Notes: generated by a model from the letters alone, not told the origin. Shown: positions 23,590-35,533, counted from the stretch's first letter. The stretch: 64,000 nt of DNA from Hirundichthys speculiger (GCA_018398805.1 JAGFBZ010002557.1:139501-203500); one strand, 5' to 3'. Program-made: numbers and translations.

Positions 23590-24060
23590 TCCAACTAGTG
23601 AGTCCAGATGTGTAACATCAGCGCGGCTGCTCTAAAACCCAAATACGTGACTGGAAAAGCGCAGTAAAATGCGCGCTGGCGCGGATTCTCCAAGCATCAA
23701 CACTCGGCACCGCTGTCACCACGACAGGACATAAGAAAACCCCTGCCACAACGTCAATAACAACAACAACAACTGAGAGGGATCTGCACGGACGGATGAT
23801 GGGAACATGAACGCGGCAGTGCAGAGAAACCACAATGAATGAAGACAGATGCTGACAGATGTTTGTCTCTCACCGCGGCGCTGTGTTACTCTGCTGCGTG
23901 TCGTCTGTCTGTCACTCACAACTCCAACATGCTCTTCACATCACTGACACCAGTCAGATCACCAGTCATCATCCATCCCGACTGATCTAAGAGCCAATAA
24001 CCGTTCGATCATCCGTCCTCCTGTCAGAAGAGATGATCGAGGTTTCCGTTCGTCTTTAAA
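23590..24060 (-). promoter_or_regulatory. CpG-rich block, candidate baalc promoter/5' exon
   Basis: Local CpG density is far above the surroundings (for example aatgcgcgctggcgcggatt, cgcggcagtg, caccgcggcgctgtg), about 1 kb upstream of the baalc ATG. This is the expected appearance of a vertebrate CpG-island promoter. Open minus-strand frames here (23618-23919) are probably a by-product of base composition. I cannot define a transcription start or a donor site. Confidence 0.4.
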
Positions 24061-24170
24061 ATTAAGGGACAAAAAAATAAAAAGGATTACCTCAGCTGTT
24101 GCTAGGCGACTTTCAAACTACTGTAATGGTGCTTCAGCCCTACCACCTTCAGTGTAAATGCTCCTCTATT

Positions 24171-24206
24171 GAGCAGTACCACTTCTGACCACACGGGGCC
24201 GCCATG
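24171..24206 (+). repeat. Short dispersed repeat R3, copy 1
   Basis: Shares gcagtaccacttctgaccaca with 52663-52692, and a weaker match with 59061-59097. Fragment of a larger family not delimited here. Confidence 0.5.
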
Positions 24207-24294
24207 TCACAATAAATGCCATGCGTCATTCTCTGGTGTCAGACCACAGACTGTTTAAATTAGATGTACTTTACTATATAAAAAGAACTGGACA

Positions 24295-24500
24295 AACTCG
24301 CTGTGACATCACCCATATTCGTTTTCTGAAGAGTGCTTTTGAAGCCTGCTGTATGGCGTCATGATGGTAGGAAGTGACATTGCCAAACCCTGGTTAGTCC
24401 AAAATGGGCAAACTGGTGGAACGAGAAGAACCTGGAAGCCAGCTGGAACATGCCCACCTTAGCTGAAAAAAATTAGCCATTTTAACTTGGCTGGCTTAGT
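24295..24500 (+). repeat. Dispersed repeat R2, copy 1
   Basis: Shares the core ctgtgacatcacccatat and gagtgcttttgaagcc with 60408-60495, and a weaker version with 44908-44985. Its right part (ttagccattttaacttggctgg) matches the reverse complement of 37713-37734, so the family extends in both places. Confidence 0.6.
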
Positions 24501-25282
24501 TTATGCTAATCCTGTGATGATAATTAATTTTACTGCACATTAATTCAGATCAAATCTGCCCAAACACGATTATTTCAGATGTCACTATTAAAACAACATC
24601 TGAAAGAGGAGCTGCCACAGTTAAAATGAGTGGTGGAGTGTCAGTTGCCTTGTGAATAGGCAGCTGAAGTACAGTACAATGGAAAAACAAAGAAGAAAAA
24701 AGTGGAACTCAAAGAGAAAATACACTTTCTTCTTCTTCTTCCTTATATTTCTTTTATTTTTCCAAAGCATATGAACACTTCTACAGCAAGCACCAACTTT
24801 CAACTCACTGGCACCATGGGAGCAACTTGAGGTGGGCGCTGATGATGCTGCGTTTAGAGCCTGAATTACTGTCTTGATTTCTGTCATAGCCACAATTCAC
24901 AGTTATGTACAATCACACAGTGGAACATGCAGTAAATCAATCATCTGCCTATTTCACTTTGCGGAAGTAGGCTTGCATTAATCTTATGAAACTGCAAAAA
25001 TCGTACAGTCTGGATCTGGCCAAAGACACAATGAAGGGCACCTCTAGTGGGACAAAGTGGTATTACAAGACATGCCGGACCGTACAGTTTTTAGCACAGT
25101 ATTGCCAGAGGGTATGGTCAGAAAAGGTATTAAATAAAGCTGCATTAAGGATATTTTACATACATTTGAGATTCATTCATTCTGTGAAAAAACAGGAGTT
25201 GAACAGGTGATCCTTATTGGATGAAGGCAGCAAATGTTGCACATGCTGGTTATAGAGTAAAACGGGTCAATCCAGACCAACT

Positions 25283-25603
25283 GGCCTGTTGCAGCCACGT
25301 CTGTCTACTTTTGATCATGGTGATGTTATTGAGGTCTTTTTTTAAAGTTTTTTTCCATATTATATAGCGTACATGTGGCATTTCTTCCCAACCTGTACAT
25401 ACTTTGGATGCATTTTAACATAGACCACTGAAGTTTGCTTCTAACTTTAAATCTCATTCTCATGTTTGCATCAGACAGGCTTTTCCTGCTCGTGATCATT
25501 TATCAGTCTACTTAAATAAAGTACACAAAGCTACCAGTTATCATTCATCACAGCCCATGTTATACCGGGAAAATACTTGTGCAGGTGTGCTGCTGCTGAC
25601 GAT
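25283..25603 (-). repeat. Arm 2 of the 321-bp inverted repeat
   Basis: Reverse-complement partner of 20216-20536. It lies about 2.6 kb upstream of the baalc ATG, beyond the CpG-rich block. Edges are abrupt, and no target-site duplication is obvious. Confidence 0.92.
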
Positions 25604-25779
25604 CTCCAACCAAACGAACTAAAACGAACGGAATTTATAGATATAATTCCCTTCGTTTTCATCTCTACCTGGTTGGATTCATATGATCGATTTATTCCGC
25701 TGTGGCAGTTTTACGCCATCTGACACCAGATGGCAGCACCTTACCAGAGAGGGTTAAAGCCGTGACGTCACCCGGCAAT

Positions 25780-26100
25780 GCCATAGGAAGAAAGAGGCAA
25801 AGTCCCGTATGGGATTTTTTTCAATACGACAACGAAACCAAAAAAAGCAAATGTCTTGTAGTGGAAACAGGCTCTGAAAAAAATGCTTGCTTCTCAAGGG
25901 GAAAAACCCGACCAACCTTAAAAGCCATTTAAGAAGCTCGCACAAGGCGGCTAATGTCGAGTATGAAAACAAGCTAGCCTCTGTGAGTCCACTGCCGCCC
26001 GAAAGAGAAGCAACATCCCGCCCAGGTGGCACAGGAAAGGAGAAGGTGGGCTCAACTATTATGGACTGCTTTCATCGACGACCAAATAGCTGCTGGTTAG
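25780..26100 (+). pseudogene. BED-type zinc finger fragment, hAT/ZBED-like
   Basis: One plus frame encodes RRKRQSPVWDFFQYDNETKK and SKCLVVETG; another continues with GKNPTNLKSHLRSSHKAA and, later, STIMDCFHRRPNSCW. VWDFF, the Cys region and the NPTNLKSHLRSSH helix with its two His residues are the BED finger signature found in hAT transposases and ZBED proteins. A frameshift near 25890-25900 separates the halves. The remainder of a transposase is not present. It is best read as a decayed, truncated transposon or retained exon. Confidence 0.65.
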
Positions 26101-26309
26101 TAAATACCCATGAACACACACACACTTTCCTTTTGTAATATATGCACTTTGTATGCATTCATTAAAGGAATAGTTCACCCAAAAGTAAAAAGTCAGTCAT
26201 TATTAATTCATCCTCATTTTTTAAACTTATCTTTTTTTTTTTTAATTTTATTATGTGATAGTCACTCTAACCTTTTTTAATCCGGCACTTGACAAAAAAC
26301 CCAAAGTGT

Positions 26310-26490
26310 GATAAAACTAAAACTAATACTAAAACTAATAAAAACTAAACTAAAACTAGGCATTTTTGAAAATATAAAAACTAGTATACCCACACTAAAA
26401 ACTAATTAAAACTAACTGAATTGGAGGGGAAAAGGTAAAAATGAAATAAAAACTAAACTATAATGAAAAATCCAAAACTATTATAACCTT
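26310..26490. repeat. Low-complexity (aaaacta)n tract
   Basis: Irregular repeats of aaaactaa/actaaaact ending at ccaaaactattataacc, a pattern often seen at the end of fish DNA elements. May belong to the same element as the BED fragment to its left. Confidence 0.6.
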
Positions 26491-26499
26491 GATCCAGAC

Positions 26500-28149
26500 A
26501 TTGTTCAGAAGAACTGCATACTTTGATTAAGAAGTTGACTGGAGAGAGAAAAACATATGTTGGAGATATAAGATGCTCGTTTGGTTATTAAACAGTAATT
26601 AACAATTGTCCTAAGACAGTTATTGGTAACATAAGACATTTATTAACAAAATGAATAAATCAAAAACAGGGAACCACCTGATAATCAGGAAACGAGGACT
26701 AAACGGGACAATCGGTCTTAAAATGTCTGTTGTTCTATGCGTGCCAGCCTGTGACCAGGTGTGGCGCTATAGAGCAACAGTGAAGGAGTGAGTCCGAGCC
26801 CAGACCTTTGCAACCAGCAGATAACCACAAACAGATCCTCTTATTCGAATATATCAGAATTTATTAACACAAGTATGAAAGAAGAACAACCACTTGGACT
26901 AAGATTCTATCTAAATAGATGCCAACTAAACTAAACATAAGCAAACAAAGCAGGACATAAAATATAAACATCAACATATGCACATCATGCTTCAAAGTGA
27001 ACGGAGACGTGTGTGCATGTGAACATCTGTGGAACAAGATGGCTTCCAACCCACGTGGTGGTGATGGGAGTACAGAAGCGGTGGGTGAGATAACGCGTGT
27101 GATTGTGTCACACCTGGAGCAGCTGAGCGCCAAAAAGACCAAAAGAAATCTTGAGGCCTTATGGCCAAGACTGAGTGCAGTGTGTGGATAGTAAGAAAAG
27201 AGGAAGCAAAGAACAGAGAGTAAAATCAACAAAGCCAGAATGGTTTATCACCACCAGGAACAGCTACTCTGTCATTTCCACACGGACGCACCAATGAGAA
27301 GCCAACTAAGCCAATGTGCGCTGTGATGATTGAACCGGAAACGGAGATGCAGTTGCTTGTGATGAGGGGAATCAACACAATCAAGCATTACAGCAGGACC
27401 AGTGGTCCAGTTCTAAACATGTGCGACACACAAGAAAAGGAAACTTGTAAAACAACACTAAACTAAGCTCTGCCCAAACACAAAGGCTCTTACGTGGCTC
27501 ACTCTGGAAGAGATGAGTGTGGTCCTGCAGAGGAGCACTGATGAAGGCTTGATTGGAAATGTGTCGAACCTTGTTCTTCAGAAAAACTTTATCTTGCAAA
27601 AAGGTGTACAGTTTCAAATTAAAGCAACATTTGTGACATTTTGTTTTCATCAAAGTATAACATGCACATCCCTAGGGAGTTTCAATCAGTAGTTTTCTGA
27701 AGTATTGTTTAAGTGTGTGAGGCCCCCCCTACCAAGTGGTTCACCACTTTGCCCACTAGGGGACAATCCCGGCACATCTCCTGACATATGAAACAGGGAT
27801 GGCAGATAAATCCATCAACCTTCTGTACCTGCGGTATCCTGACCATGCTCGCCGGTTTGCTCCAGCTGCCAAAAATAAATCTCATAGAAAAGTAAAGGCT
27901 CCAGGAGTATAATTATGAATGTCCTTGGTTGTAAATCTCAGGAAAGATTCAAAGAGGAGTCACTGCACACTACAAAAAGTGATGGTGTTTATATGTTCCA
28001 TGTGCTATTTATCATTCATGTTTTGAGTTGCTATGTAGCAGGTTAGAGGTGGTAAATTATTCAGCGATAATAGTTGATTTATACAAAAGCCCACTTGATA
28101 TAAAAGTGTGATGAGTGATAATATGAGTGGGTGATGACAGGAAATGGCA
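26500..28149. other. Intergenic sequence
   Basis: No gene supported. Open frames at 26864-27232 (-) and 26997-27191 (+) overlap on opposite strands and have no recognisable domain. Confidence 0.4.
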
Positions 28150-28560
28150 TTAATTGATTGTAGTGTGTACCCCTGGGCTTTTCTACTGTAATATGTCAAC
28201 AAAAACCCTCTTAGCCGTTAAAAATACAACTCGAGGCCTGCCATCTGGTGTTAAAATTCACTTCATCACAAAGCAGCTGCTTCTTTGTCAAAAGTGCATT
28301 TTATTGATTGCTTGTGAGGCTTCCTCACTTGGCAGCAAGACGCACATTCATCACAGTTCTCTGCTGCAGTCATTGTGATTTCCTCAATGTACCGAAGGAA
28401 CAATAAACAGCATCCCTCTTCGTGCTTTATTGCAGAGGTAGCGTTTGAAAAGTACAGCAGCACTGACGGCGAGGTCCGTTCTAATAAATCAAGGTAATTT
28501 TTTTCTGACGTAAAGCAGATTGCAGAAGTACGCAGAAGAAGTATGGAGCTCAGGCTGTAC
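28150..28560. other. Unique, CNE-like block
   Basis: Repeat-free, mixed-composition sequence without a convincing frame. It reads like conserved non-coding DNA, but this needs alignment. Confidence 0.3.
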
Positions 28561-29614
28561 GATCAAGTCATTAATATTGAAGCTCAGAGCTTGTTCTTGT
28601 CATCAATCAGTCAGAGAAAACGATTAAACGTACAACTGTATGTGCACCGGCCAATTAGGGATGACCAATTCAAATGAGTGTACCACTTTTTATGACTTTG
28701 TCAAATTGCCGAGACTTCAGTACATGTACTCGGCGCACAAAACCCTCAAAATACAAGTGAGAACACATCATTTACAAACTCCAATGGGCAATCCATAATA
28801 GAGGCTGGCAGGAAAAAATGTGTGAGAACATTGGTTCCAACATTATGAGCAGGTTTTACACCCATCACTGACACCCAACATGTAACTAACTCCTGCCTGC
28901 TGCAGCACTGACATCCTCCAACTAAAACATGCCAAAACTGAAACTTAATTTGGTTATTTCTTACTTCTCATTATTCCCGTGGACAGAAAAACTCCAACTA
29001 CTTTTAAAATTTATCAACACCTATCAGCACAGGTCTTCGCAACTTCCTGTGCTCCTCCCTTGCCTCATTCCACATATCACCTGGCTAATAAATCTCGCTT
29101 CCTGTAGACAGTCTGGTCAATATGAGGCAGGACAGCTTTGATTTGTATGTCCTGCCCTCATGTCCTATTGGACTGCTGGTCAATAGGCCTGTCTTCCCAT
29201 TACCTTGGCAATGAATGTGGCACTCTGCCAAACGTGACACTGGAGTGAATCATGGTTCATCATGAAGCTCTCAGCAGCTGCAGCTCCACGCAGAGATGAG
29301 GGCGAGTGAATTTTCTGGAAATTTACTTTTTAATGCATGCACTAGCATTCTCCAAACTGTGAGTCGATGACGCAAAACGACCTCCAGTCCCTCAGTACTG
29401 ACATTTAAGTCTCCAGCAGACATTTTCACTTGTATCCAAGTCTCCAAGATGAGATATGTTAGAGAGGTATCAATAGAGTTTCATTCATTCTGATTGAATC
29501 TGGCAAGCCATCCTTGTTTCACATGTATCTACTGAAAAACAGTTCTGGAGGAGCCGAAACAAGGACTGGCAGAGCTTCGATCGAGCCACATGGAACCAGT
29601 AATAACTTAATTGC
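28561..29614. other. Intergenic sequence
   Basis: No gene or named repeat seen. Around 29100-29200 the words tggtcaata and caggacag/tcctg recur in direct and inverted form, a weak imperfect palindrome. Confidence 0.4.
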
Positions 29615-29880
29615 CTCGTGGCCAAGTGGTTACCACGGCAAAGCGCAGTTGGCTGCTAACTGGCTAGCAGTCCGGTGAACCAGCCTGAAAAGCTCCCGGT
29701 CTGGTTGAGGGGTTGAAGGTGCCTCAACCGGAGGACCTAGCTGCTCTGACTGCTGCAAGAGGAGCAGCCAATGAGCTGGAGACTTTCAGTCCTCTGGTTA
29801 GCAGCCTTCAACCAGGGGCGAAGGTAACTGCTTCCGGCTGCTTAGCTATAAGCTTCACCCCCGGACACAACAAGCAATAT
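29615..29880 (+). repeat. Possible SINE with a tRNA-like head
   Basis: cctcgtggccaagtggttac resembles a tRNA-Leu/Ser-type A box and ggttgaaggtgcctcaacc might be a degenerate B box. The segment is GC-rich with internal inverted words (ggttgagg/cctcaacc). No second copy in the window. Confidence 0.3.
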
Positions 29881-29910
29881 TATCTTTAAAATGAGAACGT
29901 TTATGCTCTG

Positions 29911-30260
29911 GGGCAGTATGGTGGTGAGCACTGCTGTCTCATAGCAAGATGGTATCTGCTTCAAATCCTGGGAGGGGTCTTTCTGTGCACAGACTTAACA
30001 TATTCTCCCTGTGCTTGGGTTTTCTCTGGGTACTCCTGCTTCCTCCCACAGTCCAAAGACAGGGGATGTCAGCTTAACTGGTGATTCAAAATTACTCGGG
30101 GTAGTGTGTGTGTGTGTTCATCTGCATGTAGCATTGTGATGGACTGGTAACCTATCCAGGGTTTATCTCTGCCTTTTGCCCAAAGAGAGCTGGGATAGGC
30201 TCCAGAAGATCCCTCTAACCCTCAATAGGAATAAGCAGGCATAGATGATGGGTGGATAGG
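29911..30260 (+). repeat. tRNA-derived SINE family A, full-length copy
   Basis: Same layout as 1810-2155: gcagtatggtggtgagcact head, ctttctgtgca, tctccctgtgcttgggtttt, tcctcccacagtccaaagac, agagagctgggataggctcc, and a gatgggtgga tail. Diverged and slightly shortened at the head. Confidence 0.85.
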
Positions 30261-31235
30261 TGAATTATGCTGTTATGTCAATTTCAACTAGCTGTAAGGA
30301 AAGATGACAACATAGACAATTCAGAGGCAATTTAAAACAACTTAGAAGCACTTATAAGCTTACATTAGCAGCTGGCCAGCCACCCTAATATTGTTCCTCA
30401 TCAATACAAACATTTCTTTGTTTCCTCTGGAATCAACTTTATTTCTCAGGACACAATACCAGCAGACACAGTGGAAACAACCTGGAAAATGACAAGGAGT
30501 GATGCTAGAATTTTGCTGCTATTCTACAGTATATCTGTTGTAATTTAGTTTAACAATGTGCATGTGCAATTCATAATGTAGATTTACAGTTTATTTCATT
30601 ATAATAATTATGAGTCAAGTTACAGTAAATACAAAATATTTCTTTGTGTACAAAACTAGTATTCTAAGTACTTACCAGCATACAGAAAAAAATGCTCTCA
30701 GCTGTGATACATCCCACCTTTTATATACTTCCCTGCTTCTCAAACACATTTCTCCACCAGGGATCTGGAAGTCTGCGTTCTCACTATTAGAGTAGATGTC
30801 ACAGTAAAAGGAAGATTACTATATAACATGTCCCAATAGTTGCACATTGGCTTTGTGTGACAGATTGGCCACGAAAGCATTGAGCATGGATTTTTATAAA
30901 ACACTGAGCCTGTTCCTGTTCAAAGGACAATTATAAAATCTGATATTTTTTTCAAATTGGGATAGGAGGGGCAATGAATGTCAATGTGCAGTAAGGAATA
31001 TACCAAATCTGAACTTTCATTGAAACAGCCAGTGAGTTAGAGCCTTAGGAATATAATTAGGCTGCCTGGAACTTTAGAGGGGAAAAAGCTGCTCTCAAAT
31101 CACTAGTTTTGACATCAAACTGACAGCTGAACATAATAACAATTGAATGTAAACCATACTGTTACCAAATTTACTGCTTAAACTTTATTTCTTTAAACAA
31201 TCATCTCAGATAAAAAAAAAATAAAAAAAAAAGAC
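30261..31235. other. AT-rich intergenic sequence
   Basis: Nothing supported beyond A-rich tracts near 31210-31232. Confidence 0.45.
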
Positions 31236-32350
31236 TTGAATAATCCGAGGTATTATCATGTCTGCTTATCTGGATCTCATCAGCAAATTGTTGAGAGTGG
31301 CGCTGCCAGCGGCACAAAGAACAGCTTATCCAGACTGAGCTTTGCCTGGAGGTTGTGGTTCAGTGGCATCAATCACATTTCTGGATCTTTTTTCTGGCAA
31401 AGATACAGTCGTCTCGTTAGATTGGCATCAGGCAATCTTCCCTCTCTCAAGCAGAATGGTGCCAGAAATCTCTTCAGAGGTTTTGTTCTTTCTATCCATC
31501 ATGTTCTTGGCTAAGGTGACACCTTTTCATTAGTGCAAAGTGCTCCTGAGAAACGGATGACTGCCCCAAATAAGCAAGCAGGGTTAAGATAACTTTATTT
31601 ACTTTGTCAGTGTGGTAATGAGCCACAGATAGGTTTATTACTCTTGGGAGAAGAGGCGCCAGACAGAAATATACAATCATTGGATGAACATGAGTGATTC
31701 AATTCTCTCTTGTTTTGCTTCTTGCAGATCACCAATTTAATAACTACTTTGAAGTAGGTAGGACTTTACAGTTTTTAGAAATTTGTAGCATATCTTCTGA
31801 TCTGAGCTTTAATAGAAGTTGGGAATAGAAACTGCAAGGCACAGCATCCTGAAATACATATCTCCCATCCTTAATGTAAGAGGAAACCCGACATATTTCA
31901 TCATATGATGATGAAAAGGCCTTTCACCTCATTTAATAACATAAAAGTCCTGCAAAAGAAAAAAAAAAGTCAGACTCAAAATGCCAACGTTGTGTGAACA
32001 CTGGCCTAAAAATGATTAATATTGCCACCATAACAAAGTCATTCTCCATGACTGATTTATGTAATTTCCCTGACTGTCGTTTACATCATCGGGGAGAAGA
32101 GCTTAAAATCAATCTTTAGCCCACTCCTCTGGCCTCAATTGATATTTCCCCCCCTTTTTAAATTCTGGTGAAGGCTGCCCCATAAATGCAGCCTTTGCAC
32201 TTTATGTGCTTCATTCGTTTTATCTCACTAAACTCACAACACTAATCCTATCAAAGGAAACGAATATTCCAGAAAGGCCAACAGTGGAGGCTTAAGAGGC
32301 GAGAGCGTGGAGCATTAGTATTCATGGGATTTCTTGGGGGACACTAAGTT
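31236..32350. other. Unique, CNE-like sequence blocks
   Basis: 31240-31680 and 32040-32350 are repeat-free with balanced composition. Overlapping open plus frames at 31236-31533 have no recognised domain and no good splice context. Candidate conserved non-coding sequence. Confidence 0.3.
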
Positions 32351-32486
32351 TTAGGGAAATTATCTTGGGAGAAATTGATGGAACTCGCATAAACATTAAA
32401 CACTGGGAGCGACCACAAACAGCTGGACAACAGAGAAATTGAAATCAAACATTTAACCTAAAATAACATAACACAATAACTATAGG

Positions 32487-32705
32487 CTCTACTAAACAGA
32501 AATGCTTAAGTTTGGTTTTAAAAGTGGAGGTGGTGTCAGCCTCCTGAACCCAAACTGGTAGCTGGTTCCACAGAAAAAAAATGTGTGATAGCAGAAGGCC
32601 CATCCTCTGAATTTACTTTAGGATATTTGAGGAACTACAAGTAAACTTGCACTCTGAGAGCAGAGAGCTCAAATAGGAGTATAAAGTATTAATGAGAAGT
32701 TCGGC
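32487..32705 (+). repeat. Fish interspersed repeat (LINE-related), left half
   Basis: Recognisable by gtttggttttaaaagtggaggtg, acccaaactggtagctggtt and gcagagagctcaaatagg-type sequence, a very common teleost repeat. Its continuation is at 33885-34170 (cctgtcagcacttgtgcagt; gcaacctgctaataac; gatcctagcactgaaccctg). The two halves are separated by a Rex3-like fragment that is itself interrupted. Confidence 0.6.
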
Positions 32706-32744
32706 CATCTGGAATGGACTCAGTGTATAGTCACTGCTCCTCCA

Positions 32745-32868
32745 CAAAAACCCAGCTAAGGTGGTTCAGGGACCTGGTGAGGATGCGCCCTGTGTTCCCC
32801 AGTGTTTCAGGCACGTTCCACTGGGAGGAGGCCCCAGGCAGATCCAGTATCCCACTGGAAAGATTATG
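32745..32868 (+). mobile_element. Rex3/RTE-like LINE fragment, left part
   Basis: Contains aaggtggttcagggacctgg, a broken gcacgttccactgggaggag and ggccccaggcagatccagta, matching the 3' coding end of Rex3-type reverse transcriptase genes as I remember them. Interrupted at gattatg (32868); resumes at 33711. Confidence 0.7.
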
Positions 32869-33710
32869 GCCCCGATCGTACACCTCCCCCTACCCGTTAA
32901 CACTAGGTGCTACATGCAAATTGAAAGTATAGGAACCTCCGCTAACCGCTAATGCAATATTCAGCTTGCTAAAGCTGCAACCCAATATGCCGACTCCCTT
33001 ACTCACTTTGTAGGTGTGGCAATTAGCGTGTCTTTTGCCCTTTCTGCAAACTCGGCATCTTGCGATCGTGGATATATGTTTGTGGGTAGCGGGTGGTCAG
33101 ACCTCTCGCTACCCGCATGTCCGCGCATACAAGAGCACGTCCAAATGGCATCAATGCACGTCCACCTGGTCACATGTGGACGTGCACAAACGGCTCTACG
33201 TCTCGAATTAACCTCCGTTGAACCTCTGAGAAAATGGCAGAGATCGTCTTAAACGGCTTCCTCGCCAGTTAAACCATAGACGACCAGAGCGTGTTTACTG
33301 GGAGCGCAGCAACTATCTGGGACTTTCATGTTGCCGATGGGAATTGTCTGTGTAAAACTATTTATATGTATATATCAGTGCAGAGGAGGAGAAGGAAGGA
33401 AGAGGAGGAAGCTCTACAGCAGAGTCCCAGACGAGCTGCCCACGAGAGCTGCTCCGATCTGGATGAACAGATGCTCCATAGCAGTTTGCGGGTAGTGCAA
33501 CCTGCTCTTAAAGGCAATGGCTACTGACGCACTGATTGGTTTAACAGGTGGAACGCCCTGACCACTCCTATGCATAATACAGCGGGTAGCGCTAGGTGGG
33601 ATAGCGGGTTTAAGACGGTGGAAGATTGTGGTCTTTGAGGGGGAACGACCCTCCTGCTACCCGCTATCCCTTAATAGCGGCTTTAGCAGATCTGGAGGAA
33701 GATCGAGCCC
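32869..33710. mobile_element. Unclassified 842-bp insertion inside the Rex3-like fragment
   Basis: Splits the Rex3-like sequence between actggaaagattatg and tatatctcttggctgg. The left end reads GGCCCCGATC (from the flanking g) and the complement of the right end GGGCTCGATC, i.e. short imperfect inverted repeats, with tatg/tata at the junctions as a possible 3-4-bp target duplication. Internal ctacccgc/gcgggtag words occur near both ends (32892, 33090-33115, 33580-33668). A 78-codon plus frame (33291-33527) has no known domain. Possibly a non-autonomous DNA transposon. Confidence 0.5.
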
Positions 33711-33884
33711 TATATCTCTTGGCTGGCCTGGGAATACTTTGGTGTTCCCCCGGAGTAGCTGGAGGAGGTTGCTGGGTAGAGGGAGGTCTGGGCCTCTGTT
33801 TAGGTTGCTTCCCCTGTGACCCGAATTTGGATAAGTGGAAGTTAATGAATGGAAGGGATTCTAAATGGAGGGATGCTAACACGG
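33711..33884 (+). mobile_element. Rex3/RTE-like LINE fragment, 3' end
   Basis: Reads tatatctcttggctggcctg, gttcccccggagtagctgga, gaggtctgggcctctgttta and cgaatttggataagtggaag, then gaatggaagggat, matching the usual Rex3-like C-terminus, 3' UTR and degenerate tail. Confidence 0.75.
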
Positions 33885-34170
33885 GAGAGATGTGATCTCT
33901 CCTGCCGAATCCTGTCAGCACTTGTGCAGTTGCATTTTCGATCAGCTGGAGGAAATTCAGAAAATTATTTGGGCAACCTGCTAATAACACTTTACAGTAA
34001 TCTAATCCTGCTGCGTATCATCACCTTAGCAATGAAAATTTATGCTTTGGCTCTGGATAATATTTCCCAGCATGTATAGAGTTAACAGCACTGATCCTAG
34101 CACTGAACCCTGTGGGACACCCTAGCGGGCTCTTATCTGTGTTAAAGAAACATTATTCACATGAACAAAC
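33885..34170 (+). repeat. Fish interspersed repeat (LINE-related), right half
   Basis: Continuation of 32487-32705 after the nested insertions: tgtcagcacttgtgcagttg, tttgggcaacctgctaataa, gcactgatcctagcactgaa, accctgtgggacacccta. Confidence 0.6.
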
Positions 34171-35530
34171 TGGAATCTTATAATTCTGTTCTGTTTTTTT
34201 CTCTTCTCAGCGACCTTTCATCCATGAAAGATGTGAATATGTATGATGTGTAAATTCTTGAGCAAGTTTAAATGAAAAGTATTGTTGGCATACAGCTGAT
34301 AGCACCTACCAAGCAGCCTTCTAATGCTATTTTGTCATAAATACATAAGTACCAATGCACTTCTATGAAAGCAGAGGTGATAAACTCTCCCCCTTTAGTA
34401 TCTTTGGACAGAACTTACAATCATATCAGAAGTCAGCTTGTGCAGATTTATAACAATGTAGCAGTGAACGGTAGGACAAACAATCCCTTTGAACACACCT
34501 TTTGTTGACCACACTAAATTAAAATGACCTCAGTTTGTCTGTAGGAACCCTGTCCACACTTTTCCTTAAATAGAGTGACATTTGTGAGTCTTGTCAGAGG
34601 CTTAAAATAACAATTTATTCTGATGTATGCAGATTACCATCTAGGCTAACATTAATTGCCATTTTGCTGTGGATGCATAATCCACTCACTTAAAACTGCT
34701 TTGATTCACATTGTTTTGGTCCTTAACAAAAGACACCTGGACCTTCTTTACCTCTGCTTCTTGCACCCTTACCTTTCCCATACTTCTCTTTCACTTACAC
34801 ACACATTTTCTGTCTCACTAGCAACGGAGCTTCATTCCTTCTCTCTCTAGATATAGCTCCAATTCTCCAGGTTTTCTTCCTCCTCCTATTCTTACTACAG
34901 ATCACATACCTAGCCCATGGAGACTCTTGTCTGAGCTCATCTTTTAACTTCAGGGCTGATCTTTGATGCAGTCCCACTTTCACCTTAAACCCACTTGTTA
35001 CCCTAACTGCATACCTCACTGCTGTCATGCTGTCCTCATACATGGCCTGTACTCTAATGCACTTTGTCTCTCCAGACTTCCTCATGGAATACCAAAGTTC
35101 CTTGTTTGGCAGTCATACACTTTCTCAAAACCTTTTCTGACCTTCCGTGTACTTAGCATTCTCAAAGTGTGCAGCTCTTTAAAAAAAAAAAAACACCTTT
35201 CCTAACCTAGCCTCCATTATGCTTTCTCAGATCTTCACTGTGTGTCTGATCAGTTTTATACCTACAGTACATCTCAGGATATCACATTTGTTTTTTGCAC
35301 TATAACACTGCCCAGTTAATCAATGTCTTCAGTGTACCATTATCAGTTGCACATCACCTCGATAAGATAAAATGCAGAATTGATATTTACGTTCAAATTG
35401 CGATGTTAGTTAAACTTTTTCACGAAGATGAAGTATCAACAACTATGAAGCGTGATTGACATAAAAAGCCCTCCTTTTTTCCTGACCTGCTCCTTTATAA
35501 GTGCATAAAAAAACACTTAAAAGGAAAAAT
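34171..35530. other. Intergenic sequence
   Basis: No gene supported. 34795-35085 (-) and 34963-35205 (+) are open on opposite strands but lack domains. Short poly-A near 35180-35193. Confidence 0.4.
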
Positions 35531-35533
35531 GCA

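Noticed and set aside
26864..27232. 122-codon minus-strand frame
   Set aside because: Hydrophobic translation of A-rich DNA with an open plus-strand frame opposite it; no domain.
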